From Marinicrinis sediminis (GTDB taxonomy: Bacteria; Bacillota; Bacilli; Paenibacillales; KCTC-33676), in contig NZ_JBHUMM010000002.1 in the NCBI RefSeq assembly GCF_042685085.1, positions 1 through 64,000 on the forward strand: 64,000 nucleotides of DNA, given 5' to 3'. Positions 51,126-59,418 of the stretch are shown piece after piece (position 1 is the stretch's first letter; each line of letters opens with the position of its first letter). The notes beneath the pieces are model-generated. The model was not told the DNA's origin. It did no database searches and saw only the letters and a list, made by a program, of their open reading frames with translations. The translations under genes and the position numbers were made by a program.

Positions 51126-52286
51126 TTATTGAGATAAAATCATAAATTCAACTTCACCTTTACTCTCTTTAGCATCCATATACGAAAAACCTAAATATTT
51201 ATTAGAATTGAATATTTTCGAAGTTATAATTCTTGAATTTGTTACTTCTTTTACATCACCGGTTTGTAAATTCATTTGTAAAATCTGATGCATTGAATAT
51301 CTAAAGTAAAGAGTTTCATTAATAATGAACAGTGAATCGAATGTAAAGTCTTTGTCTTTACCTTTATAAGTATATTTTATCTCTCCAGTTTTCCTATCTA
51401 CTATGTTGATTTGTCCGAATTCACTCCAGACAAACCAATCTTTATTAGCTGTAAAATCAACTACTTTTTCTCCTTCTCCTAATAAAACAGACTTCGTTTT
51501 GTCATATGGATAGTATACAATCTCCAGTGATTTTTGGGATTCCTCATCCAGAATATTAAATACAGATTGTTGAATGATCATTCCATCTTTAATAGGTCTT
51601 TGAATTATCATAAACTTCCCTTCCCTATTAGTACTTTCGTCTAATCTAACTTTTGCTATTTCTGAAAATGAATTTTCAATTGCATCATATAAAATTGCAG
51701 TACTGTAGACTTTATTATTCACTAATGTTTTTTCTATCCAAGTGATACGATTGTTATATATTCTAAGTACCGGTGGTAATATTTGATCTGCGAGTTTCCC
51801 CCTCCTTAAAATTTTTACTTCTTTTGTGTTTAAATCTATGGATTTAATATACCAATTAAAATCATGATGTATGTCTCGATCATTTTCAACCCAATACAGT
51901 GTACCATCTATCCCCACCATTGAATTGATTATCTTTCCTTCATCAGTAGAATAAATTCGCATGTATTCTTGATTTTTTTTTGAAACAGTAGCAATGTAAC
52001 TTTTAAATTGTTCACTTTTATCATATTCAAATGCAATTAACTCTTCATCAATGTAGCTCGGTGCAACAAATGTAGAAGTGAAGTCTGAGTGAACTACATT
52101 ATATTTATCGATTTCATACAGATTATTTGTATAACTAGTTTCTCTATCAATGTTATTGGAAATTATTGAATTACTAGGAGCTTTAGACTTAATTTCTTTT
52201 TCATTCTGAAAAATCATCAATATTATAACCAAGCTAAAAATAATGAAGATAACTGAAGCAAAATAAATAACTACTTTCTTCTCCAT
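51126..52286 (-). CDS. Membrane-anchored protein with beta-propeller-like repeats, unknown function
   Basis: The 386-aa product has one N-terminal membrane segment (VIYFASVIFIIFSLVIILMI) and an extracellular part of repeated strand units with Trp and Asp: GTLYWVENDRDIHHDF, RITWIEKTLVNNK, KDWFVWSEFGQINIVDRKTG, LYFRYSMHQILQMNLQTGD. The pattern suggests a six- or seven-bladed propeller. I do not recognise a family. The gene is much more AT-rich than those around it and follows the C39-like peptidase gene by 60 bp with a strong hairpin between, so the pair probably came in together. Confidence 0.6.
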   Translation of the reverse strand: MEKKVVIYFASVIFIIFSLVIILMIFQNEKEIKSKAPSNSIISNNIDRETSYTNNLYEIDKYNVVHSDFTSTFVAPSYIDEELIAFEYDKSEQFKSYIATVSKKNQEYMRIYSTDEGKIINSMVGIDGTLYWVENDRDIHHDFNWYIKSIDLNTKEVKILRRGKLADQILPPVLRIYNNRITWIEKTLVNNKVYSTAILYDAIENSFSEIAKVRLDESTNREGKFMIIQRPIKDGMIIQQSVFNILDEESQKSLEIVYYPYDKTKSVLLGEGEKVVDFTANKDWFVWSEFGQINIVDRKTGEIKYTYKGKDKDFTFDSLFIINETLYFRYSMHQILQMNLQTGDVKEVTNSRIITSKIFNSNKYLGFSYMDAKESKGEVEFMILSQ

Positions 52287-52303
52287 CTAGTTGTCATCCT
52301 TTC

Positions 52304-52338
52304 ATCACAAAAAGGAGGGACACCCTCCTTTTTGTGAT
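52304..52338. terminator. Strong hairpin between the C39-like peptidase and propeller-like genes
   Basis: ATCACAAAAAGGAGGG (52304-52319) is the exact complement of CCCTCCTTTTTGTGAT (52323-52338), with a 3-nt loop. On the minus strand it follows the peptidase stop by a few bases, so part of the transcripts should end here before the downstream gene. Confidence 0.75.
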
Positions 52339-52346
52339 TGTTACTT

Positions 52347-53117
52347 TTAATAGATTACTGCCTTACGGAAATGCGCTTGGTTAGCATTCCACACTCCTTC
52401 CATCGGATGCCATACATTCCCAATTGTTACACCACGACCACCTTGATCAAATGGATCAGTTAGCCTTATTTTTTTATTATTTGAATCTGAAATATCATAT
52501 CCTGAGTTATTTAATATATGTCCAGCGACATTAGAAGTATAAAGAGGCATGTTAGAAGGTGTAATCTTTAAATCTAATACAGCAGGAACATAAAATAGAT
52601 CAACTGCTGCCATCATAATAGATTCCCAAGTATTATACTCATTCGATTGAAAATCTGTATAAACATATGTTGTATCGGTTTGATGATCATTTAAAATGTC
52701 ATCAACTAGAGAAAATACAGTTCCAGAAGTTGTAGTCCCTAACTCATTCGCATAATAAGATTGTGAATTTGAAGAACCATTGATAGAATCGAGAACTTGT
52801 TTTACTGTAGCTGGACCACACCAATAATAAGTCTCCTGTTCAAAACTTGGAACAGAGAGGGTTTTTACTGAAGAGGACAAAGTATTCAATTTGTTATCAT
52901 TAGAAAATTGAGTTTTTCGTTCTTTTTCATATTGTTTAACTAATTGCATTTTTTCTTGAAGTGCCTTTTGTTGTTTCTCCGTAGGTATATCATTAATTAA
53001 AGAAGGGTTATCACCACTTCCCACTCCATACACCGATGTCGGTAGTGCTAGTGTTAACGCTAGAAAAATAGATAAATAAACTTTGCTAAATTTGGGCAAA
53101 AATATTCTTGTGTTCAA
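52347..53117 (-). CDS. Secreted C39-like cysteine peptidase
   Basis: The 256-aa protein has a signal peptide (VYLSIFLALTLALPTSVYG) and a papain-like domain: SVPSFEQETYYWCGPATVKQ with the catalytic Cys (about residue 99), then VAGHILNNSGYD for the His and IRLTDPFD for the Asp. This is the Peptidase_C39_2 pattern. Start TTG 53117 has GGAGG 9 nt upstream. The substrate is unknown; such proteins process peptides or cell-wall proteins outside the cell. AT-rich, probably acquired, next to IS debris. Confidence 0.75.
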   Translation of the reverse strand: MNTRIFLPKFSKVYLSIFLALTLALPTSVYGVGSGDNPSLINDIPTEKQQKALQEKMQLVKQYEKERKTQFSNDNKLNTLSSSVKTLSVPSFEQETYYWCGPATVKQVLDSINGSSNSQSYYANELGTTTSGTVFSLVDDILNDHQTDTTYVYTDFQSNEYNTWESIMMAAVDLFYVPAVLDLKITPSNMPLYTSNVAGHILNNSGYDISDSNNKKIRLTDPFDQGGRGVTIGNVWHPMEGVWNANQAHFRKAVIY

Positions 53118-53366
53118 CTATGTGCACCTCCAAATAATTTCACCTAGTACTCTATTTTTTCCACTTACCTCCTTTCATTTCAATGATTTAGGTGATTACA
53201 TCTAAATAATACTAAATTTTAACTTCTTACTCAAGTAAAATTACTGATAATAGCTATATTATTTTATTTCATCCATTTCCCCATATAAAAAATCATACCC
53301 TCTATAATAAAAAATAATTTACATCACCGTGATTCAAACGAACTGACCCCATAACGTGAGACAAAT
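53118..53366. other. AT-rich upstream region of the peptidase gene with a possible IS end
   Basis: Very AT-rich DNA that should contain the promoter of the peptidase gene. At its right end TGACCCCATAACGTGAGACA (53343-53362) resembles IS3-type termini found in front of OrfA genes in Paenibacillus. No gene is seen. Confidence 0.4.
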
Positions 53367-53432
53367 CAAAACACCTTCAAGAAAAGACTTCCATATCATA
53401 CGATATGGAAGTCTTTTCTTGAAGGTGTTTTG
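53367..53432. repeat. Perfect 31-bp inverted repeat in front of the IS3 remnant
   Basis: The arms 53367-53397 and 53402-53432 are exact complements (start CAAAACACCTTC, end GAAGGTGTTTTG) around a 4-base loop ATAC. Such perfection in otherwise decayed DNA is notable. It could be a fold-back of an IS end or a strong bidirectional hairpin. Confidence 0.9.
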
Positions 53433-53770
53433 GCATTGGCAACTAGAGTGAGTTATCCAGTGGAAACAAAGATGAAGGCGATTGAAATGAGGTTGGCGAG
53501 TGTCCCGGTGAAGGAGATCATGGAACAGCTGGTCATAAAAAATAAGACACAGATTAAGACCTGGTTGAGATGGTACAACGGTGAGTTAAAGCAACTAAAG
53601 CAGCCAGTGGGGAAACAGTACAGCTATTTAAAATGACCAGCGTACGCTTCAGAATTCGAGATGATGAAAGCCGAGAATCGCTTTTGAAGCAGCAAATAGA
53701 CATTCTAAAAAAGTACAAGGAGATCGAAAGGAGGTGGAACCACGAGCCGTCATCGCCTGGATGGCATTCT
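53430..53770 (+). pseudogene. IS3-family transposase OrfA remnant (frameshifted)
   Basis: The first frame gives LATRVSYPVETKMKAIEMRL and a helix-turn-helix part up to PVGKQYSYLK, stopping at 53636. After a shift the C-terminal part follows: MMKAENRESLLKQQIDILKK and YKEIERRWNHE, the usual OrfA leucine zipper. Beyond that only a shattered OrfB start is seen. The order and text match IS3-type OrfA proteins common in Paenibacillus. Not functional. Confidence 0.75.
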
Positions 53771-53859
53771 ATCCGAGGAGAGGTCAACATATCCGAAGCC
53801 TGTAAGTAGCTCGGAATAGAACGGGCCTCTTCCTTATTGTTGGAAAGTCGAGTACGAGC

Positions 53860-54002
53860 ATAGAAAGCCGAATAAAACGTTTTACACGGAATGGCTGCCT
53901 ACGGCCGGCTACGAGCAGGTGGACGGGATCGTATTCGAAATGAACGGAACAAAAAACGACCTGAATTATATTGAACTCTGGTTCGCAGTCCGCAAATTGT
54001 AA
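53860..54002 (+). pseudogene. C-terminal fragment of a GyrI-like effector-binding domain protein
   Basis: One frame reads TFYTEWLPTAGYEQVDGIVF then EMNG and IELWFAVRKL before TAA at 54000-54002. EWLP-x-GYE-x-x-D and the closing (I/E)LW-x-x-V-(R/K)K are usual for the end of GyrI-like domains fused to AraC-type regulators. The front of the gene is missing, apparently replaced by the IS3 remnant. Confidence 0.6.
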
Positions 54003-54102
54003 CGAACTCACAGATAAGGCCTAATGGCTTGTGTACTCTTCATCCAGTCAAGCAATGGAAATTTTGATGAGAACTGCAACGGACAGGCTGACAACAGCCT
54101 GT

Positions 54103-54699
54103 CTATTTTCTGATTTCATAAGCAGACAAGACCAACTTGATCTGCTTGATGATGATGCGGACGTGTCTGTTGTCCCGGGTAAGCCTGCTCGACATGACGC
54201 CACCTTCCAGGGAGGACACGACAAAGGAAGCCAAATCCGCAGCATCCAACTCCGCCTGGAGCTCTCCAGTCTTGACCCCATCACGTAACAGATTCTCGAT
54301 GAAAGAAACAAATATTCCATGTGCTGCAATGGCACTTTCCCTTAACGGAGGATACCCGTCATCTGCCTCAACAGCTGTATTCAACAACGGGCATCCCCCG
54401 TCAATCAACGAATTGTGAACCGGATCTCCATGCACTTCACACACCGCCACAACCTTATCGATGGCCGTTTCCGCGTCCCGGACTGCTTCTTCGAACTTGT
54501 CCATCAGCAAACGCCCTCCATAAGCAAAAGCTTCAGTGGCGATTTCGTCTTTTCCGGAAAAGGATCGGTAAATCGCACCCTTACTTAGACCAGTAACCTC
54601 CATAATATCCTGAATGGATGACCCGGCGTATCCTTTCAAATTAAATAATTCTGCCGATTTGGCAATAATCAGTTGGCGTGTTTTCTCGCCTTTTCGCAT
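54103..54699 (-). CDS. TetR/AcrR-family repressor
   Basis: ATG 54699 follows AGGAGG. The 198-aa protein has the TetR helix-turn-helix: RQLIIAKSAELFNLKGYAGS and IQDIMEVTGLSKGAIYRSFS (about 8-50). The C-terminal ligand domain (DKFEEAVRDAE; GGCPLLNTAVEADDG) resembles the YxaF/LmrA or TetR_C_33-like set. It is divergent from the metallo-hydrolase gene, and a perfect palindrome between them is its likely operator. Inducer unknown. Confidence 0.9.
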   Translation of the reverse strand: MRKGEKTRQLIIAKSAELFNLKGYAGSSIQDIMEVTGLSKGAIYRSFSGKDEIATEAFAYGGRLLMDKFEEAVRDAETAIDKVVAVCEVHGDPVHNSLIDGGCPLLNTAVEADDGYPPLRESAIAAHGIFVSFIENLLRDGVKTGELQAELDAADLASFVVSSLEGGVMSSRLTRDNRHVRIIIKQIKLVLSAYEIRK

Positions 54700-54774
54700 C
54701 GTGATCAACCTCCTGTCCACATCATTCTCACGATCATTGTACCATCGGCATTGTCATTTCGTAAAAAGACTGCT

Positions 54775-54805
54775 AAAATAAAACCGAACCGTTCGGTTTT
54801 ATTTT
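54775..54805. promoter_or_regulatory. 31-bp palindromic operator of the TetR regulator
   Basis: AAAATAAAACCGAAC (54775-54789), a central C, and GTTCGGTTTTATTTT (54791-54805) are perfect mirror complements. It lies between the divergent TetR and MBL-fold genes, 22 bp before the latter's start, and would block both when bound. Confidence 0.8.
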
Positions 54806-54827
54806 ATTTGCAAAAGGAGAGATTCCT

Positions 54828-55565
54828 ATGAAAACCCCCGTCAAAATCATTCGCATTCCAATTCTGCCGATGCATATGGTCAACAGTCACTTGCTGATTG
54901 GACCGGATGGCTGTGTCCTGATGGATACAGGGGTGCCTGGATCAGAAGAAAAGGTGCAGCGAATTCTGAAAAGAGAAGGATTGACCTTTCGTGACATCAA
55001 GCTCATTATCGTGACGCACGCCCATATTGATCATGCTGGAAGCGCAGCCAGATTGCGTGAGTTGACCCAAGCTCCCATACTGGCTCATGAAAAAGACGCG
55101 AAACATTACAGTCAGGAGACACCGATGACTTTTTGTCCAACAGGTTGGGCGGGACGCGTTCTGCTCCGAAATTTTATTACGCGCCCCTATACTGGGTTTG
55201 CACCAGATGTCATCGTCTCTGGAAAAGCCCCCCTCTCCCTGGAGTCGTACGGCATACCAGGCCAAGTGACCCCAACGCCCGGTCACACATCCGGTTCCAT
55301 ATCGGTTGAGCTTGATTCGAAGGAGGCCTTTGTCGGCGATCTCGTCGCTTCGGGTATCTTACTAGGTGGAATTATGCGAAAAAAACATGCCATTCGTCCC
55401 CCATTCGAAGACAATCCGCACCAGGTTGCGCGTGAATTGCAACGGTTGCTGGCATCCGGTCACGAGCATTTTCATGTTGGACATGGCGGTCCATTGAAAG
55501 CAGAGGAAGTTCGTAAGCACGCACAATCTCTCCTGAAGCTTCCTTACGAGAGAACGGAACCATGA
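54828..55565 (+). CDS. MBL-fold metallo-hydrolase
   Basis: The 245-aa protein has the metallo-beta-lactamase fold: LIIVTHAHIDHAGSAARL (THxHxDH, about 60-70), TPGHTSGSISVELD and AFVGDLVAS, and a late His in HVGHGGPL, giving two metal sites. Substrate unknown; candidates are lactones, thioesters or glutathione adducts. AAAGGAG precedes ATG 54828. Controlled by the TetR gene opposite. Confidence 0.9.
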   Translation: MKTPVKIIRIPILPMHMVNSHLLIGPDGCVLMDTGVPGSEEKVQRILKREGLTFRDIKLIIVTHAHIDHAGSAARLRELTQAPILAHEKDAKHYSQETPMTFCPTGWAGRVLLRNFITRPYTGFAPDVIVSGKAPLSLESYGIPGQVTPTPGHTSGSISVELDSKEAFVGDLVASGILLGGIMRKKHAIRPPFEDNPHQVARELQRLLASGHEHFHVGHGGPLKAEEVRKHAQSLLKLPYERTEP

Positions 55566-55774
55566 AGGATACTCCCATACCTCACCCTGTCACCCAGACT
55601 TCGATGACAATCTGTCGCTCACCCTTTTCTATGCAACCATTCCCATCTCGAGATGATCGGAACAGGTCTTCCTTCATACCTCTACAGCGCAGAATGATAA
55701 TAGATGATGGCGTTATGGACAGGAAATAAACTTGACAAGTCGAATCCTGCTTCACTCATAATAAAGAAGAACTC
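55566..55774. other. Intergenic region after the MBL gene
   Basis: About 200 bp without a recognisable gene or hairpin; the downstream minus-strand terminator begins at 55775. Confidence 0.35.
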
Positions 55775-55803
55775 AAAAAAGCCGCCAGTCTGTATGGCGG
55801 CTT
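55775..55803 (-). terminator. Intrinsic terminator after the HD-GYP-like gene
   Basis: GCCGCCA (55781-55787) pairs with TGGCGGC around the loop; on the minus strand six T follow (complement of 55775-55780). It lies about 90 bp after the HD-GYP-like stop. Confidence 0.8.
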
Positions 55804-55891
55804 CGTGATGTCGATACCATCGTGCGTTCAGGGGAACATGCTCAGAAGATGACGAATGCATCTTCGTGCATACTGGTACACACATTGAAAC

Positions 55892-56539
55892 TTATACGAG
55901 CAAGGCATCCAGCTTGCAATGCTTCAACATGCTCTGTGTCAGTTCCTCCTTGTGAATCAGGACAAATTCACCAAACATTTGAACCAGATCCTTGTCATAC
56001 TGAACGTCACTCCACATATAAAGCTCATCGAGTGCATGGGTCAGACCCGATACTGAAGGGTAGTCATGCACACTGCGGCAAAATGCATCCATGATGCGCA
56101 TGAGTCGGGCTTCGAACGTGATATCTTGCCAGTCCACAGCAAACGGATAGCCTGTCCCGTCCAGATTCTCATGATGATACAAGATCGCATCCGGATCTAC
56201 TAGATGTAACATATTAAACTGGGCGAGCAATTGAACCGAACGTTCTGGATGATGCTGAACATATTCGTAAAAGACACTGGGATTGCGTTGTCGTTCCATT
56301 TGATCTTGATTCAGCCACAATTTTCCGATATCTCTGAGTAGCAGAGAGCGTAAAAACAGCTCCCGGTCGATCGTCTCGTCACCGCTATGATCCAGAAATT
56401 TATCTGCGAGCATGACACTGGACCAGGCCAACTGGTAACTGTCCGGGTCGTGCTTTTGCAATTTTTTCAACCAGAATCCGATACCGTCCTTAACAAGCAA
56501 CGGAGCAACATCACGTAATGATCGTTGTATTCTTTCCAT
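55892..56539 (-). CDS. Degenerate HD-GYP domain protein
   Basis: The 215-aa protein matches the HD-GYP fold: LLLRDIGKLWLNQDQME, then HHPERSVQLL, LYHHENLDGTGYPF (the GYP block) and ARLMRIMDAF. HD-GYP enzymes degrade cyclic di-GMP. Here the HD pair reads RDIGK, so the first metal-binding His is Arg, and the preceding conserved His is also missing (QLAWSSVMLA). The GYP loop and later His residues remain. It is probably not an active phosphodiesterase, but could still bind a nucleotide or partner. ATG 56539 with AGGGA upstream; divergent from an HPt gene. Confidence 0.75.
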   Translation of the reverse strand: MERIQRSLRDVAPLLVKDGIGFWLKKLQKHDPDSYQLAWSSVMLADKFLDHSGDETIDRELFLRSLLLRDIGKLWLNQDQMERQRNPSVFYEYVQHHPERSVQLLAQFNMLHLVDPDAILYHHENLDGTGYPFAVDWQDITFEARLMRIMDAFCRSVHDYPSVSGLTHALDELYMWSDVQYDKDLVQMFGEFVLIHKEELTQSMLKHCKLDALLV

Positions 56540-56581
56540 CTTCCATCCCTACTTCTATCTTTTTTGACGAGGAGCTGTACG

Positions 56582-56971
56582 ATGATTGATTCAAACATCT
56601 TCAACACGCCCGTAGTAGATGCCGAACGCATCCATCGTATAAAACAAATGCTAAATGACGAGAAAGTAGAAATAGCAGAACTATTTCTCATTTTTCTGAC
56701 ACAATCCAGTGAACAAATCCGTGCACTGTCGTCGATGCTTTTGACACCTGAAGACCAGGAATCAAACATGGCTGGCATCGCCCATCAATTAAAGGGAGCC
56801 TCTCTCAACTTTGGCGCCTTGCGGCTTGCTGCCTGCTCCGCATATATCGAACAGCTGTGCAGTGCCTTGCCTTCTCCGGATCATGCCCTACACCTTTCTG
56901 AAGCTCACAATGCGCTTATGCACATTTGGGCAGACACAGAGCGTAGCTATGAAACCATACTGAATAAATAA
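56582..56971 (+). CDS. Histidine phosphotransfer (HPt) domain protein
   Basis: ATG 56582 follows GAGGAG. The 129-aa protein is a four-helix HPt module: FLIFLTQSSEQIRALSSML, then IAHQLKGASLNFGALRLAAC with phospho-acceptor His68 and the Lys, Gly following it, and YIEQLCSAL. It would pass phosphate between a hybrid kinase and a response regulator. No kinase is encoded near; the response regulator at 57265 is the closest partner. Confidence 0.82.
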   Translation: MIDSNIFNTPVVDAERIHRIKQMLNDEKVEIAELFLIFLTQSSEQIRALSSMLLTPEDQESNMAGIAHQLKGASLNFGALRLAACSAYIEQLCSALPSPDHALHLSEAHNALMHIWADTERSYETILNK

Positions 56972-57264
56972 TCTTTACCAACATTAACCACATTTTTGCA
57001 CGAGGAAACAGGTCCGTAAGGTTTATATTCTTCATTTGACCGTGGGTGATTCGCTCGTTTGCAGCATCATCCTTATATGAAAGTTGAACGATTATGTAAG
57101 TTCCAAGGTGTCACTATGATATTTATACCAAAACTTCCTAATTAAATTGTGAAGGAAAAATAAAGTTTTATAAAGATTCGTTCGTTTCCCATCATCCGCA
57201 AGCCGTACAAATATGATAAACTAACTCCATGTTCATTCGTTAGTGACAGGAAGGGAGGAAGATC
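56972..57264. other. Control region upstream of the response regulator gene
   Basis: About 290 bp, AT-rich toward the right. ACAAATATGATAAACT (57208-57223) holds a possible -10 (TATGAT). AGGAAGGGAGGA gives the ribosome site. No box or gene recognised. Confidence 0.4.
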
Positions 57265-57942
57265 ATGAATCACAAACTGCTGATCGTCGATGATGATCAG
57301 GCTACTCAGGCGCTGCTGAAAAGTGCGTTGAAAAGGGAAGGCTACGAGATCATTTCCACAGACAATGGAAAAGAAGCGCTGCATCGATGTACAGACCCGA
57401 ACCTTTCTCTCATCCTGCTTGATATTATGCTCCCGGATATGAGCGGGCTGGATATTTGCAAGCAAATTCGCGATCAGGTGTCTGTTCCCATTCTCATCAT
57501 GAGTGCCCGGGATCGCCATGTGGATAAAATCATCGGACTGGAATTCGGCGCAGATGACTATATTACCAAACCCTTTAATCTGGACGAGATTGTTGCCAGG
57601 GTCAAATCTCACTTGCGAAGAGAAATGCGTGCCAAGTCCCATCGGAGCACCGAAGTGCTTCAGTTTGGAGAATTGACAATCAACAAGGAGACGTTGGAAG
57701 TCCATATCAGCGGCAACCTCATCCCTTTGTCTACAAAGGAATTCCAGATCCTTGCTTACCTCGCTGAGCATCATCATCGTGTATTGAGCAGGGAACAAAT
57801 ATACGAAGCGATATGGGGGGACGAATTCGGAGACCTGAACACGGTGACCGTTCATTTGAAAAACATCCGTTTAAAAATGGACCCGGAGCATCGTTACATA
57901 AAAACAGTATGGGGCGCTGGCTATAAATTCGCCTGGGAATAA
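57265..57942 (+). CDS. OmpR-family response regulator (orphan)
   Basis: The 225-aa protein has a receiver domain (LLIVDDDQATQ; phospho-acceptor Asp53 in LLDIMLPDMSG; Lys102 in ITKPF) and a winged-helix output domain (LSTKEFQILAYLAEHHHRVL; VTVHLKNIRLKM; VWGAGYKF). No histidine kinase gene is on either side, so it is an orphan here; the HPt protein encoded before it may feed it. ATG 57265 follows GGGAGG. Confidence 0.93.
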   Translation: MNHKLLIVDDDQATQALLKSALKREGYEIISTDNGKEALHRCTDPNLSLILLDIMLPDMSGLDICKQIRDQVSVPILIMSARDRHVDKIIGLEFGADDYITKPFNLDEIVARVKSHLRREMRAKSHRSTEVLQFGELTINKETLEVHISGNLIPLSTKEFQILAYLAEHHHRVLSREQIYEAIWGDEFGDLNTVTVHLKNIRLKMDPEHRYIKTVWGAGYKFAWE

Positions 57943-57944
57943 TC

Positions 57945-57979
57945 AAAAAAAGGGACATGCCTCGGCGCACGTCCCTTTT
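57945..57979. terminator. Bidirectional terminator between the response regulator and ABC operon
   Basis: AAAAGGGAC (to 57956) and GTCCCTTTT (from 57971) form the stem, with A run before and T run after. It serves both convergent units. Confidence 0.85.
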
Positions 57980-58000
57980 CCGTCTATATATATAATCGAA

Positions 58001-58723
58001 TTATAAAATTTTCTCCAGAAACTGTTTGGCCCGTTCCGTGCTCGGCTGGTGGAAAAATTGCTCCGGCGTCGCATCCTCGATTAACTGCCCCTGATCCAGG
58101 AAACAGATCCGATCCGCCACTTCCTTCGCAAAGCCCATTTCATGTGTTACGACCACCATCGTCATGCCCGTCGTCGCCAAACCCTTCATGACATCCAGCA
58201 CTTCCTTCACCATCTCTGGGTCCAGTGCCGACGTAGGCTCATCGAACAGCATAATCTCCGGTTCCATGGCCAGGGAACGTGCAATAGCTGCCCGCTGTTT
58301 CTGTCCGCCTGACAACCGGTTGGGATAAGCGGCTTCCTTATCTGCCAGTCCCACTCTCTTCAGAAGCTCCCGAGCCTTCTGCTGAGCGGTCGCTTTTGTC
58401 TTCCCTTTTACCCGTATGGGGGCATAGGTGAGATTCTCCAGCACCGTCATATGCGGGAACAGATGAAAATGCTGGAATACCATCCCGATATGCTGCCTCA
58501 CCTTCGTGATATCCGTTTTTTTGGAGGTGATCTCATCATTTCGAACCCAGATCTGGCCCGATGTGGGTACTTCCAGCAAGTTCATGCAGCGAAGGAAAGT
58601 GGATTTTCCCGAACCGGAAGGTCCGATGACTGAGACCACCTCACCGCGCTTAATTTGAGTAGAGATGCCCTTCAGCACTTCCAGATTCCCGTAATGCTTG
58701 ACCAAATTCTGAACCTTAATCAC
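58001..58723 (-). CDS. Polar amino-acid ABC transporter ATPase
   Basis: The 240-aa protein has Walker A GPSGSGKSTFLRC (about 34-46), Q-loop, signature LSGGQKQRAAIARSLAM, Walker B IMLFDEPTSALDPE and switch His in VVTHEMG, and resembles GlnQ/ArtP-type ATPases. It powers import by the permease and binding protein encoded upstream. Its start overlaps the permease gene by 8 nt. Confidence 0.93.
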   Translation of the reverse strand: MIKVQNLVKHYGNLEVLKGISTQIKRGEVVSVIGPSGSGKSTFLRCMNLLEVPTSGQIWVRNDEITSKKTDITKVRQHIGMVFQHFHLFPHMTVLENLTYAPIRVKGKTKATAQQKARELLKRVGLADKEAAYPNRLSGGQKQRAAIARSLAMEPEIMLFDEPTSALDPEMVKEVLDVMKGLATTGMTMVVVTHEMGFAKEVADRICFLDQGQLIEDATPEQFFHQPSTERAKQFLEKIL

Positions 58724-59369
58724 TGCGACGCAGCCTCCTTTCCAGCAGCTTCGCTACGCCTGTCAATGCCATAACCAATACATAATAAATCATCCCCGCA
58801 ATTAAATACGGCTCAAAGTATAAATACGTTTTCGCTCCGACATAATCCGCTCTGCGCAGCAGGTCCATCACCCCGATGGTCGAGACGAGCGCCGATTCCT
58901 TCAGCAACGCAATGCTCTCATTGACCAGTGCCGGCAAGATATTCTTCATGGCCTGTGGCAGCACAATATGGATCATCATGCGCGAATACGGGATGCCAAG
59001 CGACATCGCAGCCTCAATCTGTCCCTTGTCAATCGCCATAATTCCGGCACGAATCGTCTCGGAAATATAGGCCGCAGAGTTCAGACCAAAGGCCAATAGT
59101 GCCGCCTGAAAAGGACTGATCTGATAACCCGTCAACTGCGGAATGGCGTTATAGGCGATCATAAGCTGCAAGATGAGCGGCGTACCCCGAAATATGGAGG
59201 TATAGGCCACGGCAAACCATTTCAGCGGCTTCATGGACGAAATTTTGAAAAGGGCCAGAATGGTGCCCCAAATAAAACCGACAATGGCTGCTGCAAATGT
59301 ATATTGCAGGGTAACCGTAATCCCCTCGAGGATAAATGGAATGTATTCTCTAATTTGCTCTAGATTCAT
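58716..59369 (-). CDS. Polar amino-acid ABC transporter permease
   Basis: The 217-aa protein is a HisMQ-type permease with five membrane spans, VAYTSIFRGTPLILQLMIAY and the EAAMSLGIPYSRMMIHIVLP loop (EAA motif). It forms the channel as a homodimer. It lies between the binding protein gene (50 bp upstream) and the ATPase gene. Confidence 0.92.
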   Translation of the reverse strand: MNLEQIREYIPFILEGITVTLQYTFAAAIVGFIWGTILALFKISSMKPLKWFAVAYTSIFRGTPLILQLMIAYNAIPQLTGYQISPFQAALLAFGLNSAAYISETIRAGIMAIDKGQIEAAMSLGIPYSRMMIHIVLPQAMKNILPALVNESIALLKESALVSTIGVMDLLRRADYVGAKTYLYFEPYLIAGMIYYVLVMALTGVAKLLERRLRRSD

Positions 59370-59418
59370 TTCGCTTCGTTCCCTTATGTTTCCTGATTAT
59401 TTCCTGTTGCTCAAATGC

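Noticed and set aside
57142..57855. Minus-strand open frame of 237 codons
   Set aside because: It is antisense to the clear OmpR-type response regulator (57265-57942), has no domain and no ribosome site.
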